A stretch of 13,842 nt of DNA from NCBI GenBank assembly GCA_902517365.1, contig CABYCA010000016.1:1-13842 (forward strand), read 5' to 3'. Shown here in pieces: positions 1 through 7,965 of the stretch. Each line of letters begins with the position of its first letter. Position 1 is the first letter of the stretch. The notes beneath the pieces are model-generated. The model was not told the DNA's origin, ran no database searches, and saw only the letters and a program-made list of their open reading frames with translations. A program made the translations under genes and the position numbers. Source of the DNA: an uncultured Bacteroidota bacterium (GTDB taxonomy: Bacteria > Bacteroidota > Bacteroidia > Flavobacteriales > Flavobacteriaceae).

Positions 1-44
1 AAATAAAAATCTTCAGATTTAGTGCTTTTATTTGACAATGAAAT

Positions 45-52
45 TAATTTTG
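45..52 (+). promoter_or_regulatory. Candidate -7 promoter element for the ATPase-fmt operon
   Basis: TAATTTTG is an exact match to the Bacteroidetes -7 consensus TAnnTTTG, 38 bases upstream of the ATG at 91. No TTG sits at the usual 18-21 base spacing upstream; the only TTG (32-34) is too close. The rest of 1-90 shows no convincing gene. A GGAG (84-87 region) lies just before the ATG, which is unusual for this phylum and may help set that start. Confidence 0.3.
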
Positions 53-90
53 TAAATAATAAACAAATATAACCAATCTGATCTGGAGTA

Positions 91-633
91 ATGTCAGAAA
101 AAAAAATAAATAAAAAAATTGTATTAGCTGGAGGTCCAGGGACTGGAAAGACAAGTGTTATAAATGAATTAAAGAAAAAAAACTTTTATTGCTTTGAAGA
201 GGCTGCAAGAGAGATTTTTGATGAGTTCAAAATAAAAGGATTAGAGTTTAAGACAGACCCTGTTGAAATAAGTAAAAATATATTTAAAAAAAGAAAACTT
301 GATTTTGAAACCGCTGAACAACTAGACTGTAAGCAGAATTTAATTTTCTTTGATAGAGGGATTCATGAGGTGACTGCTTATCTAAGATCTATTGGTAATT
401 CATCAAAGTATTGGGATAACCTCCCCTCAAATTATATATATGACTTAATTTTTATATTCGAGCCTTGGAAAAAAATATATATTAAGGATGATAATAGAAA
501 TGAGGATTTCAGCGATGCAAAAAAGATTAGTCCTTTTATAAAAGGTATATATAAACAATCAGGGATTAAAATGATTAAAGTCCCAAATATAAATATTGAA
601 GAAAGAGTTAAATTTATTTTAGATAAAATATAA
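91..633 (+). CDS. NadR/Ttd14-like P-loop ATPase (AAA_28-type)
   Basis: A 180-residue cytosolic ATP-binding protein. It has a Walker A motif at residues 14-21 (GGPGTGKT) directly after a short lysine-rich N-terminus, and a Walker B-like LIFFDRG at 84-90 with Asp88. The P-loop plus 'EEAAREI' and 'FDRG' pattern is that of the small NadR-like/Ttd14-like ATPases, which resemble nucleoside or nicotinamide-riboside kinases. Its substrate cannot be told from the sequence. Its stop codon shares one base with the fmt start (TAATG), so the two are probably translated from one message. Runs of nine and seven A (98-106, 112-118) near the start stay in frame with the Walker A motif. The ATG at 91 is preceded by GGAG. 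Family assignment is fairly sure; specific function is unknown. Confidence 0.85.
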   Translation: MSEKKINKKIVLAGGPGTGKTSVINELKKKNFYCFEEAAREIFDEFKIKGLEFKTDPVEISKNIFKKRKLDFETAEQLDCKQNLIFFDRGIHEVTAYLRSIGNSSKYWDNLPSNYIYDLIFIFEPWKKIYIKDDNRNEDFSDAKKISPFIKGIYKQSGIKMIKVPNINIEERVKFILDKI

Positions 634-1580
634 TGAATGAATTAAAAATAATTTTTTTTGGTACACCAAGTTTTGCTGTAGACTCTCTTCATGAGATTAA
701 TTTAAATTATAATGTAAACTGTGTAGTTACCTCGCCTGACAAAAAATCTGGTAGAGGTCAAAAAATAAATGAGAGTGAGGTAAAGCTATATGCTAAAGAG
801 AATAATATTAAGATTCTTCAACCTGAAAATCTTAATAACGAAGAGTTTATCAATCAAATTGAAATTATTAAACCAGATTTAATTATTGTAGTGGCCTTTA
901 AAAAGTTACCTGTAGAAATATTCTCTATTCCAAAGTATGGGACAATTAACCTTCATGCTTCATTATTACCAAATTATAGAGGTGCTGCACCAATAAACTG
1001 GTGTTTAATTAATAATGAGAAAAAAACTGGTGTTACTACATTTTATATAAACGAAAGCATTGACCAAGGAGATATTTTACTTAAAGAGGAAATTATTATT
1101 AGCGATGAAGACGACTTTGGTTCATTATATCTAAAGTTATCGTCTATTGGATCAAAGCTACTAGTAAAAACAATTAATGGAATTGTTACAAATACTTTAA
1201 AAGCGTCAAAGCAGTCCATAATAGGTAAAAATTTAAGAATTGCTCCTAAATTATCCAAAGAAAATACAAGAATAAACTGGAATAAGCCTGCTAAAGAAAT
1301 AGTTGGAAAAATTAGAGGACTGTCCCCAACACCTGGTGCATGGACAATCTTAAAAAATGGAGATAATGAAATTAGAATGAAAGTTCTAAAAGCTGAGATA
1401 CTTAATAAAAAATTAAACAAAAAGGTAGGAGAAATTTTAATTCATGATAGGGAATTTCATGTATATTCTAAAGATAGCATTATAAATTGCATTCTTATTC
1501 AGCTAGAAAATAAAATAGTAATGAATGCAAAAGACTTAATTAATGGATTAAAACTTGATGAAAATTCCCTTATTTATTAA
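633..1580 (+). CDS. fmt: Methionyl-tRNA formyltransferase
   Basis: Transfers a formyl group from 10-formyl-tetrahydrofolate to Met-tRNA(fMet) so that translation can start with formylmethionine; cytosolic. At 315 residues it has the usual length. The catalytic triad known from the E. coli enzyme lies at identical positions: Asn106, His108 (NLHAS) and Asp144 (IDQGD). The folate-binding loop SLLPNYRGAAP follows at 110-120. The N-terminal half is the formyltransferase Rossmann-like domain, and the C-terminal part from about residue 205 is the tRNA-binding OB-like domain (starting near 'RINWNKPAKEIVGKIRGLSPTPGAW'). The start codon overlaps the ATPase stop by one base, suggesting coupling. No clear terminator follows. 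Identification is secure. Confidence 0.97.
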   Translation: MNELKIIFFGTPSFAVDSLHEINLNYNVNCVVTSPDKKSGRGQKINESEVKLYAKENNIKILQPENLNNEEFINQIEIIKPDLIIVVAFKKLPVEIFSIPKYGTINLHASLLPNYRGAAPINWCLINNEKKTGVTTFYINESIDQGDILLKEEIIISDEDDFGSLYLKLSSIGSKLLVKTINGIVTNTLKASKQSIIGKNLRIAPKLSKENTRINWNKPAKEIVGKIRGLSPTPGAWTILKNGDNEIRMKVLKAEILNKKLNKKVGEILIHDREFHVYSKDSIINCILIQLENKIVMNAKDLINGLKLDENSLIY

Positions 1581-1651
1581 TTAGATAAGGAGGATTATCA
1601 ACAAAATACCCCAATTTATTAACAAAATTCTACTTTTACCCCCTAATTTCA

Positions 1652-1680
1652 TTGGACTTACATAATATCACATATATTTA
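1652..1680 (+). promoter_or_regulatory. Promoter of the HU gene
   Basis: A -33-like TTG at 1652-1654 is separated by 18 bases from TATATTTA at 1673-1680, one mismatch from the Bacteroidetes -7 consensus TAnnTTTG. Transcription would begin around 1686-1688, giving a leader of about 15 bases before the HU ATG at 1703. The position also argues against the in-frame TTG at 1652 as a translation start. Confidence 0.55.
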
Positions 1681-1702
1681 TTTAAACATTAAAATAAATG
1701 AT

Positions 1703-1975
1703 ATGAACAAATCAGAATTAATTGATGCAATGGCAGGCAACGCTGGCATTTCTAAAGCATCAGCGAAAATGGCTCTAGAATCATTTCTAGGGAGTGTTAG
1801 TTCAACTTTAAAAGGTGGTGGAAGAGTTTCACTAGTTGGATTCGGATCTTGGTCAGTTTCTCAAAGAGCTGCTAGAGATGGTAGAAATCCTCAAACTGGA
1901 GCAACTATCAAAATCCCTGCTAAAAAAGTTGTTAAATTTAAAGCTGGAGCTGAACTTTCAAGTACAGTTAACTAA
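1703..1975 (+). CDS. HU family DNA-binding protein
   Basis: A 90-residue histone-like nucleoid protein that binds DNA as a dimer and bends it. The sequence shows the full HU/IHF fold: N-terminal helices (MNKSELIDAMAGNAGISKASA, with the usual 'K.ELI..MA...G.SK..A' spacing), then 'GGGRVSLVGFGSWSVSQRAARDGRNPQTGATIKIPAKKVVKFKAG'. This contains the conserved GFG turn and the RNPQTG tip of the DNA-embracing arm. I chose the ATG at 1703 because it gives the canonical N-terminus and lies just downstream of a promoter; a longer in-frame TTG start at 1652 would lie inside that promoter. It stands alone between its own promoter and a strong hairpin terminator, so it is probably monocistronic and highly expressed. 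Confidence 0.95.
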   Translation: MNKSELIDAMAGNAGISKASAKMALESFLGSVSSTLKGGGRVSLVGFGSWSVSQRAARDGRNPQTGATIKIPAKKVVKFKAGAELSSTVN

Positions 1976-2001
1976 GTTTTAAATTCATTTAAAAAATGTC
2001 T

Positions 2002-2035
2002 AAAAAGGAGCTTCCTAGTGAAGCTCTTTTTTTTT
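2002..2035 (+). terminator. Rho-independent terminator after HU
   Basis: A perfect seven-base-pair stem, GAGCTTC (2008-2014) with GAAGCTC (2020-2026), encloses the loop CTAGT. It is flanked by five A on the left and a run of nine T (2027-2035) on the right, which can extend the stem. It lies 27 bases after the HU stop codon and ends only three bases before the yqgE ATG. Confidence 0.85.
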
Positions 2036-2038
2036 AAT

Positions 2039-2578
2039 ATGAAAGGTAAAATACTAATTTCTTCACCAAGCCTATTAACTGATATGATTTTTTATAAATC
2101 TATCATATTAATTGTTGATCAGACTGATGAGGGTATTACTGGCTTTATATTAAACAGACCATCTGATCTTTTTATTACTAAAGAATTTGAATACTCTGAA
2201 AAAATAAAAATAGATTTATATTATGGTGGTCCAGTATCATCTGAACACTTTTATTTGTTAAAAAGTGAAAAAATACACAAAGAAATTCTTAATGTATATG
2301 ATAATCTATTCTGGGGAAATAATCTCGATTTTCTTATTAATCAGATTGAAAAAGGAATAATAAAAATGAATGACTTTATTCTATTTCAAGGATATTCAGG
2401 CTGGGACTTAAGACAATTTGATAACGAAATAGCTAATGATAGCTGGATTGTAACCGAAAAGAAAGTAGAGGATATACTTAGCTTCAAAGAAAAGAATAGC
2501 TGGAATAATTTAATTAAGGAATTCGGGCATAAATACAGATTATGGTCAAATTCTCCTGATGATATAACCTTAAATTAG
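2039..2578 (+). CDS. YqgE/AlgH family protein
   Basis: A 179-residue protein of the YqgE/AlgH (UPF0301) family, whose biochemical role is not established. The conserved family signatures are present in order: 'GKILISSPSL' at the N-terminus, 'GFILNRPS', 'YYGGPVS' and 'FQGYSGWDLRQFDNEI' (the family's GYAGW.xxQL..E motif). I prefer the ATG at 2039, which begins MKGKILISSP as in relatives. A GTG at 2018 is in frame but lies inside the HU terminator hairpin and adds an atypical MKLFFFN. The 3' end overlaps the oppositely oriented START-like gene by four bases. How it is transcribed is unclear, since a terminator ends three bases before its ATG. Confidence 0.93.
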   Translation: MKGKILISSPSLLTDMIFYKSIILIVDQTDEGITGFILNRPSDLFITKEFEYSEKIKIDLYYGGPVSSEHFYLLKSEKIHKEILNVYDNLFWGNNLDFLINQIEKGIIKMNDFILFQGYSGWDLRQFDNEIANDSWIVTEKKVEDILSFKEKNSWNNLIKEFGHKYRLWSNSPDDITLN

Positions 2579-2967
2579 GTTGATCCTAAAACTTGTTTTA
2601 AATCTGATATTAAACTGTCCCACAGAAGTTTAGCCTCTTCTAGCTCATCTGAATCAGTAAAGTCAGTTATTATAAGTGAAACATCTTTTGTAATCTCATC
2701 CATTTGAATCTTAAATTCGAAAAAATAATCTTCTTCATCATCCTCCCCGGTTATCCATTGAAATCTAATTTTTTCATTTATTTTTTTTGAGAGAACTCTA
2801 GCATATTCCTCAGAGTCTCCCCAAAAGAATGTGTACTTTTCACCTCTATAGTTAACATCATCAGAAAACCACTCAGAAAGACCAGAGGCAGTTGATAAAT
2901 ACTGAAACAAAAGTTGCGGAGATGACTGAAAATCATACTCTATTACAAATTCTTTTTTGACACTCAT
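2575..2967 (-). CDS. START-like domain (AHSA1/SRPBCC-type) protein
   Basis: A 130-residue protein of the Bacteroidetes 'START-like domain' type within the SRPBCC (helix-grip) superfamily. It begins 'KKEFVIEYDFQSSPQLLFQYLSTASGLSEWFSDDV', the typical opening strand and helices with an LSEWF motif resembling AHSA1/activator-like proteins. An acidic middle (GEDDEEDYFFEFKI) and a C-terminal helix (ELEEAKLLWDSLISDLKQVLG) follow. Ligand and function are unknown. There is no signal peptide, so it is probably cytosolic. It converges on yqgE with a four-base overlap of the 3' ends. An internal run of eight T (on the given strand) is in frame, so the gene appears intact. Confidence 0.85.
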   Translation of the reverse strand: MSVKKEFVIEYDFQSSPQLLFQYLSTASGLSEWFSDDVNYRGEKYTFFWGDSEEYARVLSKKINEKIRFQWITGEDDEEDYFFEFKIQMDEITKDVSLIITDFTDSDELEEAKLLWDSLISDLKQVLGST

Positions 2968-3050
2968 ATATTTTCCAATATATTAAAAAAAGTTAGTATT
3001 TAAGTTAATAAAGAGTTTTTTTAGCAATAATTTCTTGAGATTTGTTTTTA

Positions 3051-3058
3051 TATATTTG
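3051..3058 (+). promoter_or_regulatory. -7 promoter element for the tRNA-Met gene
   Basis: TATATTTG is an exact match to TAnnTTTG and lies 13 bases upstream of the first base of the tRNA, a spacing that fits a start of transcription around 3064. The nearest upstream TTG (3035-3037) is only 13 bases away, so the -33 element is not clear. Confidence 0.5.
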
Positions 3059-3071
3059 CAATGCTAAATTT

Positions 3072-3145
3072 GGCGAGGTAGCTCAGCTGGTGAGAGCGTC
3101 GGATTCATAACCCGGAGGTCGGGAGTTCAAATCTCCCTCTCGCTA
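3072..3145 (+). tRNA. tRNA-Met (anticodon CAT, probably elongator)
   Basis: A complete cloverleaf of 74 bases. The acceptor stem is GGCGAGG (3072-3078) with TCTCGCT (3138-3144), closed by two G-T wobbles at its ends, then discriminator A at 3145. T8 and A9 follow, then a D arm GCTC/GAGC, an anticodon loop TTCATAA with CAT at 3106-3108, variable loop AGGTC, and a T arm GGGAG-TTCAAAT-CTCCC. CCA is not encoded. The 'GGATTCATAACCC' anticodon arm is that of elongator tRNA-Met. It lacks the unpaired 1-72 position expected of the initiator. A tRNA-Ile with modified CAT cannot be fully excluded. Confidence 0.95.
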
Positions 3146-3162
3146 CAATTAAATATCTTAAC

Positions 3163-3756
3163 ATGCGTAAATTTATTTTTGTTTTATCCTTTTGTTCTGT
3201 TCTAATAAGTTGTTCTTCATCTGATGATTCAGTCTCAGCAGAAATAACACAAGAAAAAGTTCAACAGTTATATAGTTGTGTTAGTTATGATGATCTACTA
3301 AACCCTTCATCAACAAGTGAAAATGATTTAATGCAGTACTGGTATAAATTTGTTAATGACGTTAAGTGTACTGTCGATGTAGATTTTGGTGAGGTAAATT
3401 CTAACTTAAATATCTTTTTTGAATATAAAACTTTAGCTCAAGTCACAGCTGGCGTGACTTCTGATCATATTGCCTATTCAACTTTTATGGGATATTGTGA
3501 TGACACAAGAGTAAATGTAGGTGTTCTATTTGATCAATGGCGTGATAAAAATTTACTTCAAAGGTTGTGGATTATGTATCATGAATTTGGACATGATGTA
3601 TATAAATATGAGCATAGTACTAGCACAGCTGATATAATGTATCCTTCAAGTACTCGAGAAGATATTGATGTTAATGATTTTGTTGATGCTAAAGATAGAA
3701 TGTTTAAAAGGTCCTTTCCCGGAATAAAGTATATTAACTGTCCTTCTAATAATTAG
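3163..3756 (+). CDS. Lipoprotein with HExxH zinc-metalloprotease-like motif
   Basis: A 197-residue predicted lipoprotein. The N-terminus MRKFIFVLSFCSVLISC is a type II signal peptide with lipobox LISC and lipidated Cys17, followed by SSSDD. Near the C-terminus is a zinc-protease-like site: His140-Glu141-x-x-His144, a third His at 151, then DIMYP at 157-161, which resembles the Met-turn of matrixin-type metzincins. The spacing is HExxHx6H, one residue longer than the classical HExxHxxGxxH. Three further cysteines (39, 69, 112) and Cys193 could form disulfides. It starts 17 bases after the tRNA with no visible promoter, so it may share the tRNA transcript. Export and lipidation are confident; peptidase activity is inferred from motif only. 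Confidence 0.8.
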   Translation: MRKFIFVLSFCSVLISCSSSDDSVSAEITQEKVQQLYSCVSYDDLLNPSSTSENDLMQYWYKFVNDVKCTVDVDFGEVNSNLNIFFEYKTLAQVTAGVTSDHIAYSTFMGYCDDTRVNVGVLFDQWRDKNLLQRLWIMYHEFGHDVYKYEHSTSTADIMYPSSTREDIDVNDFVDAKDRMFKRSFPGIKYINCPSNN

Positions 3757-3774
3757 TTATTTTCAATTATACAT

Positions 3775-3796
3775 CTTTAATTTTATTAAATTAAAG
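3775..3796. terminator. AT-only hairpin between convergent genes, possible two-way terminator
   Basis: CTTTAATTT (3775-3783) pairs perfectly with AAATTAAAG (3788-3796) around a four-base TATT loop. It sits between the lipoprotein stop and the alkB-like stop, where either transcript could end. It has no GC base pairs except at its base and only short T runs, so it is weak by standard criteria. Confidence 0.35.
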
Positions 3797-3835
3797 TTAA
3801 GTACAATAGGTTTAATCAAAGGGTTGAATTAGAAA

Positions 3836-4879
3836 TTAGCCTTTTATTCCTCTATAATGTCTTACCAGAGGATTCATAATACTAAACCACACTGGAGGAA
3901 TAAGTGATAATAATATAGACGTAGGATACCCATGTGGCAAATGAGGACATTCATCTAATGACTCTAAAACTTGATATTTCTTTGAAGATTTGAAATGATG
4001 ATCACTGTGTCTGGTTAGTTCATATAAGACAATTCTACCAATTGTATGGTTTGAATTCCAAGAATGATGTGGTTTAACTCTCTCGTATCTTCCACTTGGT
4101 TCTTTTTTTCTTAAAAGACCATAATGTTCTACATAATTAATTGTTTCTAAAAATAAAAATGACACAACAGACATCACAATAGACAACAGGGTCAGATATA
4201 GTCCAAAATTATAATAAATAAAAACTAAAAATGTTAATTGAAAAAATTTATAGAAAACCATATCATTTTTAATGGAGAAGAAACTTCTTTTGGAAACTTT
4301 AAGAAGCTTAAGTTGAATTTTCCATGCGCTTACATATGTTCTGATTACAGATGTTATCCAAAAACTATACACTGTTTGTCTATATCTTGCTGTTGCTGGA
4401 TCCTCTGGAGTTGCAACATTTATATGGTGTCCAAAATTGTGCTCTATATAAAAATGCATGTACTGACAAGGAAGATATAAAAGTTTAGAGCATGTTCTTG
4501 CTATTATAGACTTTCTGTGACCTAACTCATGACCAACATTAATTCCATTGGTAGCCATTACTATGCTTGATGATAGAATTATTCCAACAATATCATAAAC
4601 TGAATTAGTGAGAGCAAGCTTTTCAAGAGAAAAAAAGAAGACACCAAATACAATAGGAATGTTTAGATATAATAGTAAATCAAAAAAAGGATCTAGATTT
4701 CTTTTTTTCTTTTCTTCATCTGTATACTTTTCATCACTTTTCTTTACTATTATTTCAAGCATAGGTATAAAAATAAACGTAAAAATAACTGCTAAATAAT
4801 TATAAAAACCTCCTAATGAAATACCAATGAATGCAAAAAGAGCAATTGAATACGACATTAAATATTTAAGATCTTGCAT
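3836..4879 (-). CDS. AlkB-like membrane di-iron hydroxylase (alkane 1-monooxygenase family)
   Basis: An integral membrane non-heme di-iron monooxygenase that would hydroxylate a terminal or alkyl carbon using O2 and electrons from rubredoxin-type partners. All AlkB histidine boxes are present in the 347-residue product: HELGHR (117-122), EHNFGHH (146-152) followed by INVATPEDPATAR, NYVEHYG (248-254) and RHSDHH (290-295). Hydrophobic segments near residues 8-42, 66-84, 94-112, 210-246 and 322-338 fit the six-helix family topology. I use the ATG at 4879, which shares one base with the acn stop (TGATG on the minus strand); a GTG three bases upstream is also possible. No rubredoxin or rubredoxin reductase is seen in the window. 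Substrate (alkane, fatty acid or other) cannot be told. Confidence 0.92.
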   Translation of the reverse strand: MQDLKYLMSYSIALFAFIGISLGGFYNYLAVIFTFIFIPMLEIIVKKSDEKYTDEEKKKRNLDPFFDLLLYLNIPIVFGVFFFSLEKLALTNSVYDIVGIILSSSIVMATNGINVGHELGHRKSIIARTCSKLLYLPCQYMHFYIEHNFGHHINVATPEDPATARYRQTVYSFWITSVIRTYVSAWKIQLKLLKVSKRSFFSIKNDMVFYKFFQLTFLVFIYYNFGLYLTLLSIVMSVVSFLFLETINYVEHYGLLRKKEPSGRYERVKPHHSWNSNHTIGRIVLYELTRHSDHHFKSSKKYQVLESLDECPHLPHGYPTSILLSLIPPVWFSIMNPLVRHYRGIKG

Positions 4880-7143
4880 CACAGATTATTAGCTTTTATT
4901 AAGTTTAACGCAGAACCATTTTTATACCATTCTATTTGCTGTGCATTAAAAGTATGGTTCAATTTAATAATTTCTTTGGAATTATTTGAATGTATTATCT
5001 CAAGTGAAACAAACTTACCAGGAGAAAAATATTCTAAATCAATAAAGTTGAACAAATCATCTTCCTGGATTTTATTATAATCATTTTCATCATTAAAAGT
5101 TAAAGCTAACAATCCTTGTTTCTTTAAATTTGTCTCATGAATCCTAGCAAAAGACTTAACAATTACTGCTTTTATCCCTAGGTGCCTTGGTTCCATAGCC
5201 GCATGCTCTCTTGAAGAACCTTCACCATAATTATGATCTCCAACAACTATAGTATCTATTTTATTTTTTTTATAAAATCTTTGAGTCTCAGGAACTGGGC
5301 CATATTCTCCTGTAATTTGATTTTTAACAAAGTTTGTCTTCATATTAAAATGATTAACTGCACCTATTAAGCAATTATCAGAAATATTGTCTAAATGTCC
5401 TCTATATCTGAGCCAAGGACCAGCCATTGAGATATGATCGGTGGTACACTTTCCATAAGCCTTAATTAAAAGTTTAGCATTATAGATATTTTTACCATCC
5501 CACGAATTAAATGCTTCAAGTATTTGGAGTCTTTTTGAATTTGGATCTATCTTTATTTGAATATCTGACCCATCGATTGGTGGCTCAACATAACCATTGT
5601 CCTCACAATCAAAACCATTTGAAGGTAATTCATCTCCAATTGGAGGGTCTAAAACAACTTCATTTCCATCCTCAGAAATTAAATTATCAGTGATAGGGTT
5701 AAAATCAAGATTTCCGGATAAGGCAACAGCCATTACCATTTCTGGAGAAGTCACAAAGGCATGAGTATTTGGGTTACCATCTGCTCTTTTAGCGAAATTT
5801 CTATTAAAAGAATGAATGATTGAATTTTTTTCAGTATTATCTTCACCTTCCCTATTCCATTGTCCTATGCAAGGCCCACAGGCATTAGTAAAAATTTTTG
5901 ACTCTAATCTTTCAAAGAGGTCAATTAAACCATCTCGTTCAGCTGTATATCTCACTTGTTCAGAGCCAGGATTTATTCCAAGTTTAGACTTTATTTTAAT
6001 TTTCTTATCAAGAGCTTGTTTAGCTATTGATGCTGCTCTTGAGAGATCCTCATATGATGAATTTGTGCAAGATCCTATAAGACCCCATTTTATATCAGTA
6101 GGCCAGCCTTCTGACTTAGCTTTATCTTTCATTTCATTAACCGGTGTTGCAAGATCAGGAGTAAAAGGTCCATTAATATGAGGTGTAAGTGTATTAAGAT
6201 CAATTTCAATAATTTCATCAAAATATTTTTCAGGATTATCATAAACTTCTTGATCTGCTCTAAGATCATCTTTAATATTTAAAGCAGCATTTACTACATC
6301 TTCTCTTTCAGTAGATTTTAAATACCTTTCCATTGATTCGTCATACGCAAATATTGATGTAGTTGCACCAACTTCAGCACCCATGTTACAGATTGTCCCT
6401 TTCCCAGTGCATGAAAGAGATTCAGCTCCATCTCCGAAATATTCAAGTATATATCCTGTTCCACCTTTAACAGTTAAAATTCCTGCAACTTTTAAAATTA
6501 CATCTTTGGCTGAGGCCCAACCATTTAATTGACCAGTTAGTTTAACACCAATAAATTTTGGAAATTTTAACTCCCATGGCATTCCTGCCATTACGTCAAC
6601 TGCATCTGCACCTCCCACACCAATTGCTACCATTCCAAGTCCTCCAGCATTTACGGTATGTGAATCAGTACCTATCATCATGCCTCCAGGAAAAGCATAA
6701 TTTTCTAAAATAACTTGATGAATGATTCCTGCTCCTGGTTTCCAAAAACCAATACCATATTTTCTTGATACAGATTCTAAAAAATTAAAAACTTCTGAAC
6801 TAACCTTATTAGCATTCTTAAGGTCTTTTTGTGCACCAGATTGAGCTAAAATTAAATGATCACAGTGGACGGTTGTAGGGACTGCTACTTTATCCTTTCC
6901 AGCTTGCATAAATTGAAGAAGTGCCATCTGAGCAGTTGCATCTTGGCAAGTAACACGGTCAGGACCAAAATCAACATAATCTTCACCTCTTTTAAAAACT
7001 TTCTTTGATGATTCATCCCATAGATGAGAGTACAAAATTTTTTCTGCATAAGTTAAAGGTCTGCCGACAATTTTCCTAGCATAAGCGATCTTTGAAGACA
7101 TCTTTGAATAAACATTCTTAATAACATCAATATCAAAAGCCAT
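4879..7143 (-). CDS. acn: Aconitate hydratase, mitochondrial-type
   Basis: A TCA-cycle enzyme that interconverts citrate and isocitrate through a [4Fe-4S] cluster; cytosolic. The 754-residue product matches the mitochondrial aconitase subfamily in length and order. It shows 'HCDHL' at 93-97, 'GTDSHT' at 158-163, the three cluster ligands Cys359 (GSCTNSS), Cys422 and Cys425 (ACGPC), and the swivel-domain substrate loop [10 protein letters not shown] around 640-649. These cysteine positions are within one residue of bovine mitochondrial aconitase. Runs of seven and eight T (5825-5831 and 5264-5271 on the given strand) lie in conserved coding sequence and are in frame. The gene begins 27 bases after the end of cutC, and its stop overlaps the alkB-like start, so it is the middle gene of a minus-strand cluster. 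Confidence 0.97.
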   Translation of the reverse strand: MAFDIDVIKNVYSKMSSKIAYARKIVGRPLTYAEKILYSHLWDESSKKVFKRGEDYVDFGPDRVTCQDATAQMALLQFMQAGKDKVAVPTTVHCDHLILAQSGAQKDLKNANKVSSEVFNFLESVSRKYGIGFWKPGAGIIHQVILENYAFPGGMMIGTDSHTVNAGGLGMVAIGVGGADAVDVMAGMPWELKFPKFIGVKLTGQLNGWASAKDVILKVAGILTVKGGTGYILEYFGDGAESLSCTGKGTICNMGAEVGATTSIFAYDESMERYLKSTEREDVVNAALNIKDDLRADQEVYDNPEKYFDEIIEIDLNTLTPHINGPFTPDLATPVNEMKDKAKSEGWPTDIKWGLIGSCTNSSYEDLSRAASIAKQALDKKIKIKSKLGINPGSEQVRYTAERDGLIDLFERLESKIFTNACGPCIGQWNREGEDNTEKNSIIHSFNRNFAKRADGNPNTHAFVTSPEMVMAVALSGNLDFNPITDNLISEDGNEVVLDPPIGDELPSNGFDCEDNGYVEPPIDGSDIQIKIDPNSKRLQILEAFNSWDGKNIYNAKLLIKAYGKCTTDHISMAGPWLRYRGHLDNISDNCLIGAVNHFNMKTNFVKNQITGEYGPVPETQRFYKKNKIDTIVVGDHNYGEGSSREHAAMEPRHLGIKAVIVKSFARIHETNLKKQGLLALTFNDENDYNKIQEDDLFNFIDLEYFSPGKFVSLEIIHSNNSKEIIKLNHTFNAQQIEWYKNGSALNLIKANNL

Positions 7144-7154
7144 AATTTTTTTTT

Positions 7155-7162
7155 CAAAAATA
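7155..7162 (-). promoter_or_regulatory. Candidate -7 element directly upstream of acn
   Basis: Read on the minus strand this is TATTTTTG, an exact TAnnTTTG match, ending 11 bases before the acn ATG. No TTG is found at the normal upstream spacing, so only half the promoter is supported. If real, it would let acn-alkB be transcribed independently of the broken cutC, with a leader of only a few bases. Confidence 0.3.
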
Positions 7163-7170
7163 ATATATTA

Positions 7171-7837
7171 TTATCGACTCATCTCTATTATTTCCTTAAT
7201 AATGTCATAATTAGAATCTAATGATATTCTCTTATCAATCCCTGAAAGATGAATTTCATTAAAACCAGCATTCTTAAATAATTTAAAATTCTTGGTATTG
7301 ATACCTCCACCTGGCATAATTGTTATTTTGTCTAAAGCTAAAGAATGTAAGTAATTAAGATTTTTTATACCCTTTTCTGAATTTATTTTACTTCCAGAAC
7401 AAAGTATTCTATTAAATTTATTTTCAATTAATTGCTCCAATGATTTTTCTTGTTCTATTAAATAGTCAAAAGCTCTATGAAAGGTTAATTCGTAACCAAT
7501 AGTTGCACTTCTAAATTCACTTAATAACGTGTTGTTTAATTGATTTTTATTATCAAGAAACCCAACAACAAAGCCACTAATATTATAATTTTTAAATTTT
7601 TGTATTGATTCAAACATTCTATCAAATTCTACATTGCTGAAAATAAAGTCTCCACCTCTTGGCCTGATTAAAATATTAATTGGGATTTTTGATACTTCTA
7701 AAGATTTTTCAAAAAAATTCAATATTTGGAGTAACCCCTCCAGCTTGGTAATTCTCGCACAACTCTAATCTATTTGCTCCAGCATCCTGAGCATTCATTA
7801 TTGAACTTAAGCTTGTTGTACATATTTCAATTATCAT
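7171..7837 (-). pseudogene. cutC: CutC family copper homeostasis protein, frameshifted
   Basis: CutC is a TIM-barrel protein linked to copper tolerance in E. coli; its exact role is uncertain. The N-terminal part (ATG at 7837) reads MIIEICTTSLSSIMNAQDAG and on through ANRLELCENYQAGGVTPNIEFF, then meets TGA at 7711-7709. The remainder (EKSLEVSKIPINILIRPRGGDF ... IMPGGGINTKNF ... EIHLSG) continues in the next frame to 7171. The break lies exactly in a run of seven A on the given strand (7711-7717); six would join both parts as IEFFEKSLEVS in a protein of about 221 residues, close to the family's length. The conserved RPRGGDF and GGG.. phosphate-site motifs are intact. A TTG at 7722 could start a 183-residue truncated form lacking the first strand and helix. 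It may be a recent mutation, a sequence error, or rescued by slippage. Confidence 0.85.
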
Positions 7838-7965
7838 AATGTAAGCAGTAACAATGCAGTGTATTTAATTTTTATTAGTAAATAATTATTTTGATATTTA
7901 ACATAAGAAAAGTTTATTGATAACTCTATTTAAATATAATTGTTTTTAATAAATTGAGATGGTTT

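Noticed and set aside
1..90. Minus-strand open frame running off the left edge, and a short plus-strand frame ending at 35
   Set aside because: The minus frame has no ATG, only a TTG near 38, and simply continues antisense through the ATPase gene. Neither shows a recognisable protein.
1043..1420. Long open frame on the minus strand inside fmt
   Set aside because: It lies wholly antisense to a gene with all catalytic residues; AT-rich coding strands often leave such frames open.
1584..1599. Hairpin GATAA-GGAGGA-TTATC with a perfect AAGGAGG just after fmt
   Set aside because: No start codon follows at a useful distance, the stem is only five pairs, and no T run follows, so it is neither a ribosome site nor a terminator that I can support.
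4238..5080. Plus-strand frames at 4238-4480, 4608-4799 and 4874-5080
   Set aside because: They are antisense to the AlkB-like gene and acn, with no family features and biased hydrophobic or cysteine-rich content typical of shadow frames.
5511..6181. Plus-strand frames at 5511-5693 and 5816-6181
   Set aside because: Antisense to conserved aconitase sequence including the cluster ligands; no independent support.
7709..7717. Programmed +1 frameshift in cutC modelled on prfB
   Set aside because: UUU UGA resembles the prfB shift site, but no upstream Shine-Dalgarno stimulator is present and cutC is not known to use one. A one-base run-length change is simpler.
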